The notes: a model not told the origin generated them from the letters alone. 64,000 bases of DNA from Microlunatus lacustris (GCA_039527025.1 BAAAJN010000004.1:1-64000); one strand, 5' to 3'; counted from the stretch's first letter, positions 24,968 through 33,309 are shown. Translations and numbers: made by a program.

Positions 24968-25093
24968 ATGGGCAGGTATCTGGCGGTCTTCCGTGGTGCG
25001 GCGACCGACGGGGCGCGCGCGGGCATCACCGCAGAGGAGAGCACCGCCTTTCTCGCGTCCGTGGGCGAGCGAGCTCGGGGAAGCCCTGATTGA
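24968..25093 (+). pseudogene. YciI-like N-terminal fragment
   Basis: A 41-codon frame reads MGRYLAVFRGAATDGARAGITAEESTAFLASVGERARGSPD and stops (shown here as one peptide in short form: MGRYLAVFRGA ... AEESTAFLASVGE). This resembles the first third of YCII/YciI-like proteins (MxxYLxxFxGA...), which are normally 90-120 residues long. No continuation is seen in other frames. It may be a remnant of a DGPF/YciI-type gene like those at 29 and 31 kb. The call rests on a short match only. Confidence 0.3.
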
Positions 25094-25249
25094 TCCAGTC
25101 ACTCATCCGCACCTCCGTCTGGTTCTCGGCAACTCCATCGAATGTCATTGAATGCCCTGGTCCACCTGCATGAGGTCCGGCCCCAGGACGAGACGTGCAG
25201 TTCGACGCCGGGGCGGATTCTGCGCCCCCCTTCCTCTCGTCGCCTCCGC

Positions 25250-26041
25250 TCAGATCGTTGCGGTGAGAACGCCTCCGTCAGCACGCAGCGCACCACCATT
25301 CGTCGCAGACGAGAGTGGACTCGCCAGGTAGAGCGCCAGGTTGGCGATCTCACGAGGTTCGAGGAATCGCTGGACGAGCGATGTCCGGTTCTCCGCGATG
25401 ATGGCCGTCTTGAGGGCGTCGGCGTCCATCTCCTGGGCCTGCGCGATCTGGCGGACGGTGTCCTCGACGCCGTCGGAGTAGGTCGGCCCGCCCAGGATGG
25501 CGTTCACGGTGACGTCGGTACCCCGGGTGAGCTTGGCGAGGCCGTTGCTGAGCGCCAGCATCGCCGCCTTGGTGACGCCGTAGTGCAGCATGTCGCCGGG
25601 GACGTTCACGCCCGACTCACTTCCGACGAAGAGGATGCGGCCCCATCCTCGAGCCAGCATGCCGGGCAGGGCGTGCCGTGACACCCGCACGCCGCTCATC
25701 ACGTTCACGTCGAAGTAGCGCTGCCAGTCCTCGTCAGCGATGTCGGCGAAGGGCGAGCGCTCGAACAGACCGACGTTGTTCACCACGACGTCGACCTCAC
25801 CCAAGGCGTCGAGCAGCCCCCGGACCTGATCCGGGTCGTCGAAGTCGGCGACGGATCCCTCCACCACGGCACCCGGGACCTCCGCCGTCAGCCGCTCCAC
25901 CGCGCCCCGGACCCTGCTGTCCGTCCGGCCGTTGACGACGACCGCGGCCCCCTCGCCGAGCAGGGCGCGCGCGATCGCGTAGCCGATCCCCTGCGTCGAG
26001 CCGCTGACGAAAGCTCTCTTGCCCGCCAACTGCAGATCCAT
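25250..26041 (-). CDS. Short-chain dehydrogenase/reductase
   Basis: This 263-residue SDR has SGSTQGIGYAIARAL (TGxxxGIG variant, with Ser in place of the first Thr), VVNNVGLFERS in place of NNAG, GSESGVNVPG with the catalytic Ser and YGVTKAAM (YxxxK). The C-terminal SSATNGGALRADGGV is the usual closing motif. It reduces or oxidises a hydroxyl/carbonyl with NAD(P). It is divergent from the MarR gene at 26174, with two matching operator-like sites in between. Confidence 0.92.
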   Translation of the reverse strand: MDLQLAGKRAFVSGSTQGIGYAIARALLGEGAAVVVNGRTDSRVRGAVERLTAEVPGAVVEGSVADFDDPDQVRGLLDALGEVDVVVNNVGLFERSPFADIADEDWQRYFDVNVMSGVRVSRHALPGMLARGWGRILFVGSESGVNVPGDMLHYGVTKAAMLALSNGLAKLTRGTDVTVNAILGGPTYSDGVEDTVRQIAQAQEMDADALKTAIIAENRTSLVQRFLEPREIANLALYLASPLSSATNGGALRADGGVLTATI

Positions 26042-26081
26042 GTCCCCAACCACCATCCGGAGTGCGCCGAGCAAGAGTTTG

Positions 26082-26130
26082 ACTTGCCCAGTCAAGTGAA
26101 AACTAGGGATACCCGCTTGCTCAGTCAAGT
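26082..26130. promoter_or_regulatory. Two MarR-type operator sites
   Basis: ACTTG-CCCAGT-CAAGT (26082-26097) and GCTTG-CTCAGT-CAAGT (26115-26130) are near-identical inverted repeats. They are spaced 33 bases apart, about three helical turns, so two dimers would sit on one face of the DNA. They lie between the divergent SDR and MarR starts. Confidence 0.72.
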
Positions 26131-26173
26131 GGTGCCACTCGGGCTCGACCGCTCTTCCCCGTAGCCTGGGTGC

Positions 26174-26677
26174 GTGTCGGACTCCCAGGAGCCTGTGAGG
26201 CTCAGCGGCGAAGAGCTGGAGACGTGGGCTGCCCTGGCCACCGTCCTGGAATGGCTGCCGCCCGCGCTCGACGCTCAGCTGCAAGGCGATGCCGACCTGA
26301 CGCACTTCGAGTACGGCATCCTCTTCGCGCTCGGTGACGCCGCCGACCGCACCCTCAGGATGAGCGTGCTGGCCGGCTTCGCCAACAGCTCGCTGTCCCG
26401 GCTCTCGCGTGCAGTGGCACGGCTGGAGAAGAAGGGGTGGGCGCAGCGCGCGCCCGATCCGGACGACGGGCGCTACACCTTGGCCACGCTGACCGCCCTC
26501 GGGGTGGAGAAGCTGGACCAGGCGACTCCCGGGCACGTGCAGACCGTTCGTCGCATCCTCGCTCCGCTGACCCAGACCCAGATCCGCCAGCTGCGCGAGA
26601 TCAGCCGACGCATCGTGCAGGCCGTGCGGGACGAGGAAGGCTGGCAGCCGTCCTCCGATGCCGGTCGCTCCCGTTAG
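26174..26677 (+). CDS. MarR family regulator
   Basis: This 167-residue protein has a MarR winged helix. It contains LTHFEYGILFALGDAADRTLRMSVLAG, the recognition helix NSSLSRLSRAVARLEKKGW, and the wing RAPDPDDGRYTLATLTALGVE. MarR proteins usually repress a divergent enzyme or transporter and release DNA on binding phenolic or oxidising ligands. The GTG start has no strong Shine-Dalgarno. The divergent SDR at 25250 is the likely target. A protein of unknown function follows on the same strand. Confidence 0.93.
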   Translation: MSDSQEPVRLSGEELETWAALATVLEWLPPALDAQLQGDADLTHFEYGILFALGDAADRTLRMSVLAGFANSSLSRLSRAVARLEKKGWAQRAPDPDDGRYTLATLTALGVEKLDQATPGHVQTVRRILAPLTQTQIRQLREISRRIVQAVRDEEGWQPSSDAGRSR

Positions 26678-26688
26678 GACGAGGAGGA

Positions 26689-27276
26689 ATGGTGCAGCTG
26701 CGTCACGTGGCGGGTGCCGGGCCCGCTGCCTGGATCTCGAGGTTGACCTTCCAGGAGGCGACCACCTTCGGTCCGGCCGGCTTCGAGGCGTACGCGCGAC
26801 TGCGCTTCATCCCGGACCCGATCCGACCCGGGCAGAGCGAGAACCAGGTCGAGCTCCCTGCCCGCCACACCTCCGACCTCGACCAGGCCCGTCGGGCCTT
26901 CGCGCACCTCGCCCGGCACACGACGGCGGCCGAGCGCTGCTACTTCTGCCTCTGGGACGGCTACCCCTACGAGCGGCTGCCGGCAGGACCGGGCCCCCAC
27001 GTCGTGGTCCACCTTCCCGACCGTGACTACTGGCTCATGGAGGGGCCCCTGACCGCCCTGCAGTCCTGGGAGACCGACCTCGGTGCGGGTGGGCCCTGGG
27101 TACCTCCTGCCTTCGTCTGGCCGGCGGACCAGGCCTGGATCTTCGTCAGCGATGTCGACCCGCACTGGGCGGGGATCGGGGCGAGCAGGGCCGCGGTCAC
27201 GGACCTGCTCGACGACCCGGGCCTGGACGTCGTCGTTGCCGATCCTCACGAGCCGCAGCCCTCCTACTCCTGCTGA
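26689..27276 (+). CDS. Protein of unknown function
   Basis: This roughly 195-residue soluble protein opens WISRLTFQEATTFGPAGFEAYARLRFIPDP. It contains a CYFCLWDGYPYE segment and WPADQAWIFVSDVDPHWAGIGAS near the end. I do not recognise a characterised family. The aromatic- and Trp-rich, single-domain form is common in conserved actinobacterial proteins of unknown role. GAGGAGG lies just before ATG 26689, very close, so GTG 26692 is an alternative start. It follows the MarR gene by 11 bases and may be cotranscribed with it. Confidence 0.72.
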   Translation: MVQLRHVAGAGPAAWISRLTFQEATTFGPAGFEAYARLRFIPDPIRPGQSENQVELPARHTSDLDQARRAFAHLARHTTAAERCYFCLWDGYPYERLPAGPGPHVVVHLPDRDYWLMEGPLTALQSWETDLGAGGPWVPPAFVWPADQAWIFVSDVDPHWAGIGASRAAVTDLLDDPGLDVVVADPHEPQPSYSC

Positions 27277-27307
27277 TCGAGGCCCGGCGTCCGCAGGAGT
27301 GCGGTGC

Positions 27308-28498
27308 TCAGGCCGACGCGGGCTCAGCCCCGCTGACGACCACCATCTCGTTGCCCTCGGGGTCGGCCACCCGCCAACGATCCTGGGACTCGTCGAGCAG
27401 CCGGCCACCGGCGGCGAGGGTCGCGGCGAGCCGCGCCTGAGCGAGATCCGACGGCACGGCGAGCTCGAGGTGGATGCGGTTGCGCTGGCGACGCCGTTCC
27501 GTCTCCGACGCGTCGAGTTCCTGGAACACCAGGACCGGGTTGAGCCGCCGCGGGTCGTAGATGTCGCTGGCCCCGGCTCGTCGGTCCCGGGAGTACCCCA
27601 GCGCGGCGACCCAGAACGCCTGGACCGCGGCGACGTCGGCGGCGTCGATGACGAGCTGGGCGAAACGCGCGAGCGCTGGATCCGCAGTGGCGCCGATCCT
27701 GTGAGCAGCGGTCTGGAGCTCGGCGGCCAGCTCGGTGAAATCGAGCTCGAGGCCGTGGGCGTCGTCCTCCCACTGGTCCTTGCCGCTGTCGATCATGACG
27801 AGCCCGGGGCGCAGATCGACCAGCAGCGGGAAGCCGGCGTCGTCGGCCCGCGCCGCTGCTGCGTCGGCCAGGTGGCGCTGCTGCGTCGGCGAGGTGGTGC
27901 GGTAGCACGCCATCGCGCTGAACACCGCCTGCCAGTCGGCTGTCCCGGTCGTCTCGCCGAGCACCGCGCCCGGCACCAGGTCGACCTCGTTGCCGTCGGG
28001 GTCGGAGTGGCGGACCCCGTAGGGTCCGGATGCGTCACCGAGACGGGTCCGCTCGACCGCTGCGGCCGGCCGCACCACGTCGAGGTGGACGCGGTTCCGC
28101 AACGGCCGTGGCTCGGTCGAGTGCCGGATCTGCAGCGCGGGATCGCGCCGCAACGGGTCCGTCAGACTGCCGTCCTCCCGGGGCGTGCGGTCGAGCACGC
28201 GTTGCCAGAACCGCCGCACCGCGGGCGGGTCGGTGGATTCGACCACGACGCTCAGGCGCTGCAGCACGGCCGGGTCTGGAGACAGCCCGAGGTCCCGCGC
28301 GGCCGCCGACACCGCTCTCGCGTGCTCGGCTGAGTCCAGGCGCACCTGCAGGCCCGTCGCACGCAGGTCGACCGCAGCCTCGGCTGACAGCTCCAGGATG
28401 CGCCCGACCAGCGCAGCCCCCGCGGTCAGCGACGGCGTCTCGAACCACGCCGTCGCCACCCCGTCGACCAGCCGCCAGTCTGATGCGATGTCTGCCAT
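27308..28498 (-). CDS. Multidomain VOC protein with pterin-dehydratase-like N-terminus
   Basis: This 396-residue protein appears to have three parts. Residues 1-90 (DWRLVDGVATAWFETPSLTAG ... GLQVRLDSAEHARAV) resemble the pterin-4a-carbinolamine dehydratase-like fold. Residues about 90-185 are one glyoxalase/VOC domain with HSDPDGNEVDLVPG. The last half is a second VOC domain, LELDFTELAAELQ ... RIHLELAVP ... VADPEGNEMVVV. The two GNE(V/M) motifs carry the metal-ligand Glu of this class. ATG 28498 is preceded by TACAGT (28506-28511 on the minus strand), 7 bases upstream, so the transcript is probably leaderless. Confidence 0.8.
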   Translation of the reverse strand: MADIASDWRLVDGVATAWFETPSLTAGAALVGRILELSAEAAVDLRATGLQVRLDSAEHARAVSAAARDLGLSPDPAVLQRLSVVVESTDPPAVRRFWQRVLDRTPREDGSLTDPLRRDPALQIRHSTEPRPLRNRVHLDVVRPAAAVERTRLGDASGPYGVRHSDPDGNEVDLVPGAVLGETTGTADWQAVFSAMACYRTTSPTQQRHLADAAAARADDAGFPLLVDLRPGLVMIDSGKDQWEDDAHGLELDFTELAAELQTAAHRIGATADPALARFAQLVIDAADVAAVQAFWVAALGYSRDRRAGASDIYDPRRLNPVLVFQELDASETERRRQRNRIHLELAVPSDLAQARLAATLAAGGRLLDESQDRWRVADPEGNEMVVVSGAEPASA

Positions 28499-28507
28499 GT
28501 CCGGCAC

Positions 28508-28995
28508 TGTAGGGCCCGCGCCACTCCAGAACCCCGTCTCCTCGGCGCCGTCTGGGTCGGCCTGACCGCGACGAGCAGGAGCATCTGACCGTGCTCTTCA
28601 TCGTCGACCAGGTCCCCGAGAACGGCGCCTTCCGCGCGACCCGTCCCTACCGAGGCCGTCTCGACCTCCCACCCGTCGGTGTTCCGCCGGCCGTGGCCCG
28701 CGCAGGCCGAACCGGATCGGGGTGCCTGCTGCGCCATCGAGTCCGTCGCGGCCGTGACCTGACGGTGGTGGGCCTCGACGCCGCGGGAGCCCGGTCATCG
28801 ACGTGGAGCTTGCGATGGCGCAGTTCTTGGCCGATGACTCCGAGCAGCCGGGATGGCCTGGCGCGAGCCCGAGCTCTTCGGCCGAGCTCGCTGGTGGACG
28901 ACACCAGTTCCTGGAGCACCGCAGGGTTCGGTGGAACCGCCCGTGCGCCCTGCGTCGACGGTTCGGGAGCCGGACGCCCAGAAATCGTCGAGGGC
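28508..28995. other. Gene-free stretch before the DGPF operon
   Basis: About 490 bases contain several long open frames on both strands, but none shows a recognisable fold. Their composition (Arg/Pro/Gly) matches shadow frames of GC-rich DNA. It may hold a decayed gene. Nothing firmer can be said. Confidence 0.4.
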
Positions 28996-29022
28996 TGTCG
29001 ATGTCCGGGGCCCCCGTTCGAC
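28996..29022 (+). promoter_or_regulatory. Candidate ECF42-type promoter
   Basis: TGTCGA at 28996-29001 is followed after 17 bases by CGAC at 29019-29022. This agrees with the -35 TGTCGA and -10 CGA-type elements reported for ECF42 sigma factors. It lies about 47 bases upstream of the first DGPF gene, so the operon containing the sigma factor may be autoregulated. Confidence 0.55.
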
Positions 29023-29068
29023 GGAGGGGTGTCAGGATCGACCAGCCCCGACCGGAAGGAGAGCCGTC

Positions 29069-29425
29069 ATGGCTCAGTACGCCGTCTTGATCTACGCCGC
29101 CGACTCGGCGCACGCGCTGGAGGCCACCGCCGAGGACACCGCCACTGCCGATGCGCACGCTGAGGAGCTGGCCGGTTCCGGCTCCATGCTGCTCGCCTAT
29201 GCGCTGACTCCGCGCGAGCTCGCCACCTCCATCCGCGCCGACGGGATCACCGACGGCCCCTTCGTCGACACGAAGGAGGTCGTGGTCGGGTTCTACGTCC
29301 TCGAGGCGCCGCACCTCGACGCCGCCCTGGCTCTGGCCGGTGCCAACCCGGTCGTCCGCGCTGGCGGAGGGGTGGAGGTGCGTCCCGTCCACAGCGGCGG
29401 CGGCGCCGTCCAGTCCGTCTCGTGA
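29069..29425 (+). CDS. DGPF/YCII-related protein
   Basis: This 118-residue protein is of the YCII/DGPF class. It starts with AQYAVLIYAADSAHALEA and has the name-giving motif GITDGPFVDTKEVVVGFYVLE (D-G-P-F at about residues 66-69), with a C-terminal VEVRPVHS strand. These small ferredoxin-like-fold proteins have no known enzyme activity but are regularly encoded next to ECF42 sigma factors. AAGGAG lies upstream with good spacing. The stop overlaps the sigma factor start (GTGA), so translation is coupled. Confidence 0.88.
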   Translation: MAQYAVLIYAADSAHALEATAEDTATADAHAEELAGSGSMLLAYALTPRELATSIRADGITDGPFVDTKEVVVGFYVLEAPHLDAALALAGANPVVRAGGGVEVRPVHSGGGAVQSVS

Positions 29426-30801
29426 CGGAGCCGGGTGAGGTCGAAGCGGCACTGGCTGACGCGCACGTCCGGGAGTGGGCCTTCGTGGTCGCCGCGACGG
29501 TCCGGGTGGTTCGGGATCTCGACCTCGCCGAGGAGTGCGTGCAGGAGGCCTACGCGGCTGCCCTGCGGACCTGGGCCGGCGAGGGCATCCCCGCCAACCC
29601 GGCCGCCTGGCTGACGACCACCGCCAGGCGCCGGGGGATCGACGCCATCCGCCGCGAGCAGACGCTCCACGCCAAGCTGCCCCTGCTCGTCGAGCCTGCC
29701 GCAGCCGTCGACGACGTGGCCCTGGACCAGCCGGTCGACAGCTACCCGGCTCTGCAGGACGAGCGGTTGCGGCTGGTGTTCCTGTGCTGCCATCCGGCGC
29801 TGGCGCACGAGGCCCAGGTGGCCCTCACGCTGCGGCTCGTCTGCGGGCTGTCGACGCCGGACATCGCCCGGGCCTTCCTGGTGGCGGAGACGACCATGGC
29901 CGCCCGCCTCACCCGGGCCAAGAAGAAGATCGTCGGGTCCCGCATCGCGTTCCGCCTTCCGCAGGCCGGCGAGCTGCCCGCTCGGCTGGAAGGCGTCCTC
30001 GGCGTGGTCCACCTGCTCTTCACCACCGGTCACACCGCCCCGTCGGGGCCGACGCTGGTGCGGACCGATCTGGTCGAGGCCGCGCTGCAGCTGGCCCGGA
30101 TCCTGCGCGAGCTGATGCCTGACGAGCCGGAGGTGAGCGGCCTCCTCGCGCTGCTGCTGGCCACCAACGCCCGCTCAGCCACCAGGGTGGACGGTGAGGG
30201 CCGCCCGCTGCGACTGGAGGACCAGGACCGCACGCTCTGGGACCGGCCGACGATCGCTGAGGCCCACCAGCTCGTCATGGAGGCCCTCCCGGACCGTCGC
30301 GCCGGCCGCTACGTGCTCCAGGCGGCCATCGCCTGCCAGCACGCCGGGGCGCTGACTCCCGCCACCACGGACTGGCCGCAGATCCTCGCGCTCTACGACG
30401 CGCTGCTCGCCCTCTGGCCCTCGCCCGTCGTCGCCCTGAACCGTGCTGTCGCCCTGGCCGAGGTCGCCGGGCCCGCCACCGCGCTCAGCGAGGTGGAGGC
30501 GCTGGACCGCAGCGGGCGGCTCGACGGTTACCACTACCTCCTCGCCGTGCGGGCCGACCTCCTCCACCGTCTCGGGCGGGGGAGCGAAGCGGTCGACGCC
30601 TACCGGCAGGCGCTGGAACTCACCGGGAACGACGCCGAACGCCGGTTCATCGAGCACCGGATGGTCGCCCTCGGCGGAACTCGCCCGGCACGCCCGACCA
30701 CCGGAGCCCGCGCCGGGCCACGGTCGGTCGGTCGTCCCGCTCCGACCACCCATGACCACCTGACGACCCACCCGACGTCTGAGAAGAGGAACCCGTCATG
30801 A
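29422..30801 (+). CDS. ECF42-type sigma factor with long C-terminal extension
   Basis: This 459-residue protein has a sigma region 2 (ATVRVVRDLDLAEECVQEAYAAAL) and region 4 (LRLVCGLSTPDIARAFLVAETTMAARLTRAKKKI). A roughly 200-residue helical extension follows, with TPR-like repeats (YHYLLAVRADLLHRLGRGSEAVDAYRQALEL). This layout, and DGPF genes on both sides, define ECF42, which lacks an anti-sigma factor; the extension is thought to control activity. The last 40 residues are low-complexity and overlap the leader of the next gene. The gene overlaps both neighbours by 4 bases, so the three form one coupled operon. Confidence 0.92.
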   Translation: MTEPGEVEAALADAHVREWAFVVAATVRVVRDLDLAEECVQEAYAAALRTWAGEGIPANPAAWLTTTARRRGIDAIRREQTLHAKLPLLVEPAAAVDDVALDQPVDSYPALQDERLRLVFLCCHPALAHEAQVALTLRLVCGLSTPDIARAFLVAETTMAARLTRAKKKIVGSRIAFRLPQAGELPARLEGVLGVVHLLFTTGHTAPSGPTLVRTDLVEAALQLARILRELMPDEPEVSGLLALLLATNARSATRVDGEGRPLRLEDQDRTLWDRPTIAEAHQLVMEALPDRRAGRYVLQAAIACQHAGALTPATTDWPQILALYDALLALWPSPVVALNRAVALAEVAGPATALSEVEALDRSGRLDGYHYLLAVRADLLHRLGRGSEAVDAYRQALELTGNDAERRFIEHRMVALGGTRPARPTTGARAGPRSVGRPAPTTHDHLTTHPTSEKRNPS

Positions 30802-31139
30802 AGTACCTGATGCTCGTCGCCACCGACCCCGACCACACCGCCGCCGACGCCGAGGCCGCACCCGACGTGGACGACTGGTTCGCCCACGTCACCGCCCTGG
30901 GCGCCTGGCTGAGCGGTGACCGGCTGCGCCCGGTCGACCAGGCGGTCACGGTGCGGGTCCGCGGCGGGGACCTCCTCGTCACCGACGGCCCCTTCACCGA
31001 GGCGAAGGAATGGATCGCCGGCTTCGACGTGCTCGAGTGCGCTGATCTCGACGAGGCCGTCAAGATCGCCGCGAAGCACCCGATGGCCTACACCGGCCGC
31101 CTGGAGCTGCGCCCGATCTGGCCGATGGACCAGGACTGA
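30798..31139 (+). CDS. DGPF/YCII-related protein
   Basis: This 113-residue protein of the DGPF class begins MKYLMLVATDPD and contains LLVTDGPFTEAKEWIAGFDVLEC, with the DGPF motif, followed by AAKHPMAYTGRLELRPIW. It shares the fold and motif with the protein encoded at 29069 but only modest identity, so the two are old paralogues. The ATGA overlap with the sigma factor makes it the third gene of the operon. Its function is unknown; it is likely a target or partner in ECF42 signalling. Confidence 0.9.
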   Translation: MKYLMLVATDPDHTAADAEAAPDVDDWFAHVTALGAWLSGDRLRPVDQAVTVRVRGGDLLVTDGPFTEAKEWIAGFDVLECADLDEAVKIAAKHPMAYTGRLELRPIWPMDQD

Positions 31140-31231
31140 GACAGCGCCCGCGTTCCCGGCCCCGGGATCCGGCGTCGCACGGGCACGTGCCCCCCCGACC
31201 GGGTCCGGAGGCCGGGCTGCCCGCCGCTGCG

Positions 31232-31957
31232 TCAGCCAGGGACGCTCGCCTCCAGCTGGGCGTAGAACTGGGCGGGGTCAGCGGCGAGCGATGCCTTGAC
31301 CAGGGCGCTCCAGTCGTCGACCACCACCTCGATGGCCCGCGACGCGAGCCCGTCGAGGGAGGCACGGGAGACGCCGCGCGGGTCGATCATCGGACCCTCG
31401 TAGCCCGCCATCATGTCGGTCGCGGCCGCGCCGAGGTGGACGGCCTGCACGAACGTGCCCTGGGCGGCCAGCTCCTGCCGGATGCCGTTCGTCAGGTTCC
31501 ACTCGGCCGCCTTCGCGGCGCCGTAGGCCCCGTTGCCCGGGAAGGCGAACCAGGACAGCGCCGACAAGATGTTGACGACCGCTCCGCCGCCGTTCGACGC
31601 GAGCACCGGCGCGAACGCCCGGGTCACGTCGAGCGTGCCCCAGAAGTGCGTGTCCATCTCGCGCCGGATGTCGCTGAGGTCGCCCGTGATCAGAGGTGTC
31701 GAGGTGGAGATGCCGGCGTTGTTGACGAGCAGCGTGACGTCGTGGGCCGTCTCGGCGGCAGCGACCACCGACGCGTGGTCCAGGAGGTCCAGTCTCACCG
31801 GCACCACCCGGTCGTCCCCACCGCTGTCGACCGCCTCGGGGCGACGGCTGGCCGCGTAGACCTTGGTCGCGCCGCGTTCGAGCAGCTCGAGCACGAAATG
31901 GTGCCCGATGCCCCGGTTGGCGCCGGTGACGAGGGCGGTCTGACCGGTGATGTCCAT
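31232..31957 (-). CDS. Short-chain dehydrogenase/reductase
   Basis: This 241-residue classic SDR has LVTGANRGIGHHF (TGxxxGIG), LLVNNAGIS (NNAG), ILSALSWFAFPGNGAYGAAKAAEW with catalytic Ser, Tyr and Lys, and the closing FVQAVHLGAAATDM. Its substrate is unknown. ATG 31957 is preceded by AAGGAA. It is divergent from the MerR gene at 32091. The spacing in the shared promoter fits MerR-controlled expression of this reductase. Confidence 0.93.
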   Translation of the reverse strand: MDITGQTALVTGANRGIGHHFVLELLERGATKVYAASRRPEAVDSGGDDRVVPVRLDLLDHASVVAAAETAHDVTLLVNNAGISTSTPLITGDLSDIRREMDTHFWGTLDVTRAFAPVLASNGGGAVVNILSALSWFAFPGNGAYGAAKAAEWNLTNGIRQELAAQGTFVQAVHLGAAATDMMAGYEGPMIDPRGVSRASLDGLASRAIEVVVDDWSALVKASLAADPAQFYAQLEASVPG

Positions 31958-32019
31958 GCTGTTCCTTCTGCTGACGGAGGTGCGGGTGCGTGTCGACCCG
32001 ACCTCGCCTACGCTAGGAG

Positions 32020-32041
32020 TTGACGTTGACGTCAGGGGCAA
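32020..32041. promoter_or_regulatory. MerR-type operator and promoter between SDR and MerR genes
   Basis: The segment runs TTGAC...GGGGCAA, with a perfect TGACGTCA palindrome at 32027-32034. Read towards the SDR gene it gives TTGCCC and TAGCGT separated by about 20 bases, the long spacer typical of MerR-activated promoters. The SDR is therefore the probable target. Confidence 0.55.
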
Positions 32042-32090
32042 GTCTTGCCCCCACCTGCGTCCTGTCCCTTCGATCGAGAGGTCCCTCCGC

Positions 32091-32507
32091 ATGCGCATCG
32101 GTGAGGTCGCACGTCGGTCCGGGGTCAGCCCTCGGGCCCTCCGCTACTACGAGGAGCAGGGCCTGATCACGTCCAGTCGGACGAGCACCGGCCAGCGCAC
32201 CTACGCCGAGTCAGCCGTCGAGCGCGTGCAGCTGATCCAGCAGTTCTTCGCGGCGGGGCTGCCGAGCCGCTCGATCGTGCAGTTGCTGCCGTGCGTGGAG
32301 ACCGGCGCGTCGACGCCTGAGGTGTTCGCCATGCTCGAGGCGGAGCGTGCGCGCATCACCGCGTCGATGAGCTCCCTGGCCGCGGCCCGCGACGCCCTCG
32401 ACCGCATGATCGACATCGCTCACCACCCCACCCCGGAGCACTGCCCGGCCCTCCGGGAGCAGGTCACCGCACCCGACGAGAGCCACACCCAGGCCCTCAG
32501 CAGCTGA
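32091..32507 (+). CDS. MerR family regulator
   Basis: This 138-residue protein has a MerR winged helix-turn-helix at the very N-terminus (MRIGEVARRSGVSPRALRYYEEQGL). A helical coiled-coil follows (about residues 75-115, LEAERARITASMSSLAAARDALDRM), and the tail has one Cys (EHCPAL). It resembles the redox/aldehyde-type MerR proteins found beside SDR genes. ATG 32091 fits the conserved start of the family. It probably activates the divergent SDR through the long-spacer promoter. Confidence 0.92.
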   Translation: MRIGEVARRSGVSPRALRYYEEQGLITSSRTSTGQRTYAESAVERVQLIQQFFAAGLPSRSIVQLLPCVETGASTPEVFAMLEAERARITASMSSLAAARDALDRMIDIAHHPTPEHCPALREQVTAPDESHTQALSS

Positions 32508-32508
32508 C

Positions 32509-33309
32509 TCAGGCGTCCTTGGCGTCCTCGGCGTCCTTCGCCGTGGCGGCGAAGTCGGAGGTGATCGCCTTGCTGCGGCGGAGGCTGGAGAAGAAGCTCA
32601 ACCCGACGATCAGGGCCAGGCTGACCCACAGGGCGTACTTGTCCACGAGCAGCACGAGGTCGACCGCGTGCTGGCCGAGACCGTAGCCGAGACCAGCGAC
32701 CAGGCTGACCATGATCAGAGCGCCCAGCGCGTCGAAGAGCAGGAAGGTTGCCAGCCGCATCCGGCTCAGCCCGGCCAGGCAGTAGACCGCCACCGCCGGA
32801 ACCCCCGGCAGAGCGCCGGCCACCACAGCGAGGCCGACCAGCCACGGCTTGGCGGTGCGCAGCCGCTCGACGAAGCGGGCAGCCCAGGGGCCCGGGGCGA
32901 ACAGGGCCAGGACCCGGGCTCCCCAGCGACGGCCGGCCAGCCAGAACAGCCAGTCCAGTTTCACCATGCCGAAGACGCCGGCGAGCACCACCAGCCACAG
33001 GGAGGTCTCGCCGACCCGGGCGAAGGCGGCGCCCGCTCCGATGGCCGAGAGGCTGCCGGTGACCAGCTCCAGCAGGACCGGGTGGCTGGCCAGCAGGAAC
33101 GGCCGGAACGGGATGGTCAGCATCATCAGCCCCATGACCCCGAAGACCGTGGCCAGGAGAGCCTTGTCGCCGCGGTTGGCCTTGCCCTGCCACGGGAGCA
33201 CGTCGGCCATGGACGCGGGGGGCCGCGGGCTGGCGCCTTCGGGCTGGTCCGCTGCTGCGGCGTCCTCCTGCTCCAGTTCGGCGTCGGAGCTCGTCGGTGG
33301 CGTCGTCAT
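32509..33309 (-). CDS. DedA-like membrane protein
   Basis: This roughly 266-residue protein has a hydrophilic, acidic N-terminus (residues 1-50) and about five or six membrane segments. It has a central GRRWGARVLALFAPGPWAARFVERL followed by GALPGVPAVAVYCLAGLSRM, the re-entrant pattern of DedA/VTT-domain transporters of polyprenyl or phospholipid headgroups. The C-terminal tail KDAEDAKDA comes from a 9-base DNA repeat. The call is moderate because key DedA residues are only partly visible. The stop is 2 bases from the convergent MerR stop. Confidence 0.62.
   Translation of the reverse strand: MTTPPTSSDAELEQEDAAAADQPEGASPRPPASMADVLPWQGKANRGDKALLATVFGVMGLMMLTIPFRPFLLASHPVLLELVTGSLSAIGAGAAFARVGETSLWLVVLAGVFGMVKLDWLFWLAGRRWGARVLALFAPGPWAARFVERLRTAKPWLVGLAVVAGALPGVPAVAVYCLAGLSRMRLATFLLFDALGALIMVSLVAGLGYGLGQHAVDLVLLVDKYALWVSLALIVGLSFFSSLRRSKAITSDFAATAKDAEDAKDA

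Noticed and set aside
28598..29068. Long minus-strand frames in the gap before the DGPF operon
   Set aside because: Arg/Pro/Ser-rich composition and no recognisable domain, typical of shadow frames.
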